Positions 63,506 through 64,000 of a stretch of DNA of 64,000 nt are shown here, one piece after another. Position numbers and translations under genes: made by a program. The notes beneath the pieces are model-generated. The model had not been told where the DNA came from. It searched no databases and saw nothing but the letters and a program-made list of their open reading frames with translations. Numbering within the stretch: the first letter of the stretch is position 1; every line of letters begins with the position of its first letter. This DNA is from Aldrovandia affinis (lineage: Eukaryota; Chordata; Actinopteri; Notacanthiformes; Halosauridae), in contig JAINUG010000087.1 in NCBI GenBank assembly GCA_029706075.1, forward strand, positions 3,218,929 through 3,282,928. Reading direction: 5' to 3'.

Positions 63506-64000
63506 AGGAGAACATTGTGCTTCAGTGTCCAAAACTGTACGACCATCAGCTATTAACTGCAAAGTTCAACATTGCCACAGGCACTTGGCTAAAGCTGAGC
63601 TTCCTCTCCCTCATTCCGCGCTGAGGACCAATAGAGGGAGGTGAGGTCGGCCCACTGGCCCCCCAGTGGGTGACGGACAGATCGACCAGCCAGAAGAAGG
63701 ATAACACTTAGCATTAATATTCTAAAGCTGCGCAGACTGCAGGAGCACACACGCTGAGAACGGCAGCTTTTCTTTCACCAGCGAACCGGATCGGCGCCAC
63801 GGCGTCCGTCTTCATTTCACTGTTTATCAAACTAAATGTAGGGCCATTAAAAAAAATTGACATATATGGTGAGGGCCATAACAGAAGAAAAAAAAACTGT
63901 AATGGAAGACTACATTCACTTGGCCGCTGGTCAAGCTCTTCGCTGTGTACTCAATGTCCCATGATCCTCAGCACAAGGGCCAGTACGGCCCTCCCCCATG

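Overview
The window is a stretch of a vertebrate nuclear genome, almost certainly a ray-finned (teleost) fish. The evidence is intron-exon structure with GT-AG boundaries, abundant dinucleotide microsatellites, Tc1/mariner elements with fish-type terminal repeats, and tRNA-derived SINEs that end in the common teleost tail (…GCGTCTGCTAAATGG). The species cannot be fixed from the sequence.

One gene is supported: a COE/EBF (early B-cell factor) transcription factor on the minus strand, most likely ebf1 (a or b copy undetermined). Five consecutive coding exons were read, corresponding to exons 2-6 of vertebrate EBF1: 57745-57901, 52001-52064, 50037-50092, 46294-46367 and 41009-41077. Codon phase is continuous across every junction. 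Together they encode roughly residues 45-185 in human numbering, which is most of the DNA-binding domain. Both halves of the COE zinc knuckle (H-x3-C in exon 5, C-x5-C in exon 6) and the DNA-contact arginines equivalent to R63 and R163 are present. Exon 1 (beyond 64000) and exon 7 onwards (below position 1) were looked for and not found, so the gene runs off both ends.

Layout: 57902-64000 is intron 1. It starts with a 330-nt pyrimidine-rich tract (sense strand) against the exon 2 acceptor, followed by repeat-poor sequence with homeodomain-type cores. Introns 2 (5680 bp), 3 (1908 bp), 4 (3669 bp) and 5 (5216 bp) follow. Positions 1-41008 are all one intron, intron 6, with no coding gene recognised. 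Inside the introns are three copies of one tRNA-SINE family, fragments of a second SINE family, at least four Tc1-like remnants (one a 548-bp deletion derivative with both ends and TA target duplication), several minisatellites, many (CA)n, (GA)n and (TA)n tracts, one CpG-dense block at about 24.4-24.7 kb, and a scatter of repeat-free AT/CpG-mixed blocks that look like conserved non-coding enhancers. The last group is inferred from composition, motif content and the known regulatory richness of EBF loci; it was not tested by alignment.

The best leads for follow-up are the excess of perfect octamer motifs (12 found by eye, about 2-3 expected), two inverted octamer pairs, the intronic CpG-dense block, a perfect 13-bp-arm palindrome in intron 1, and a near-symmetric palindrome made of two opposed Tc1 fragments. 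I found no novel multi-gene system. Most long open frames here are artefacts of tandem repeats.
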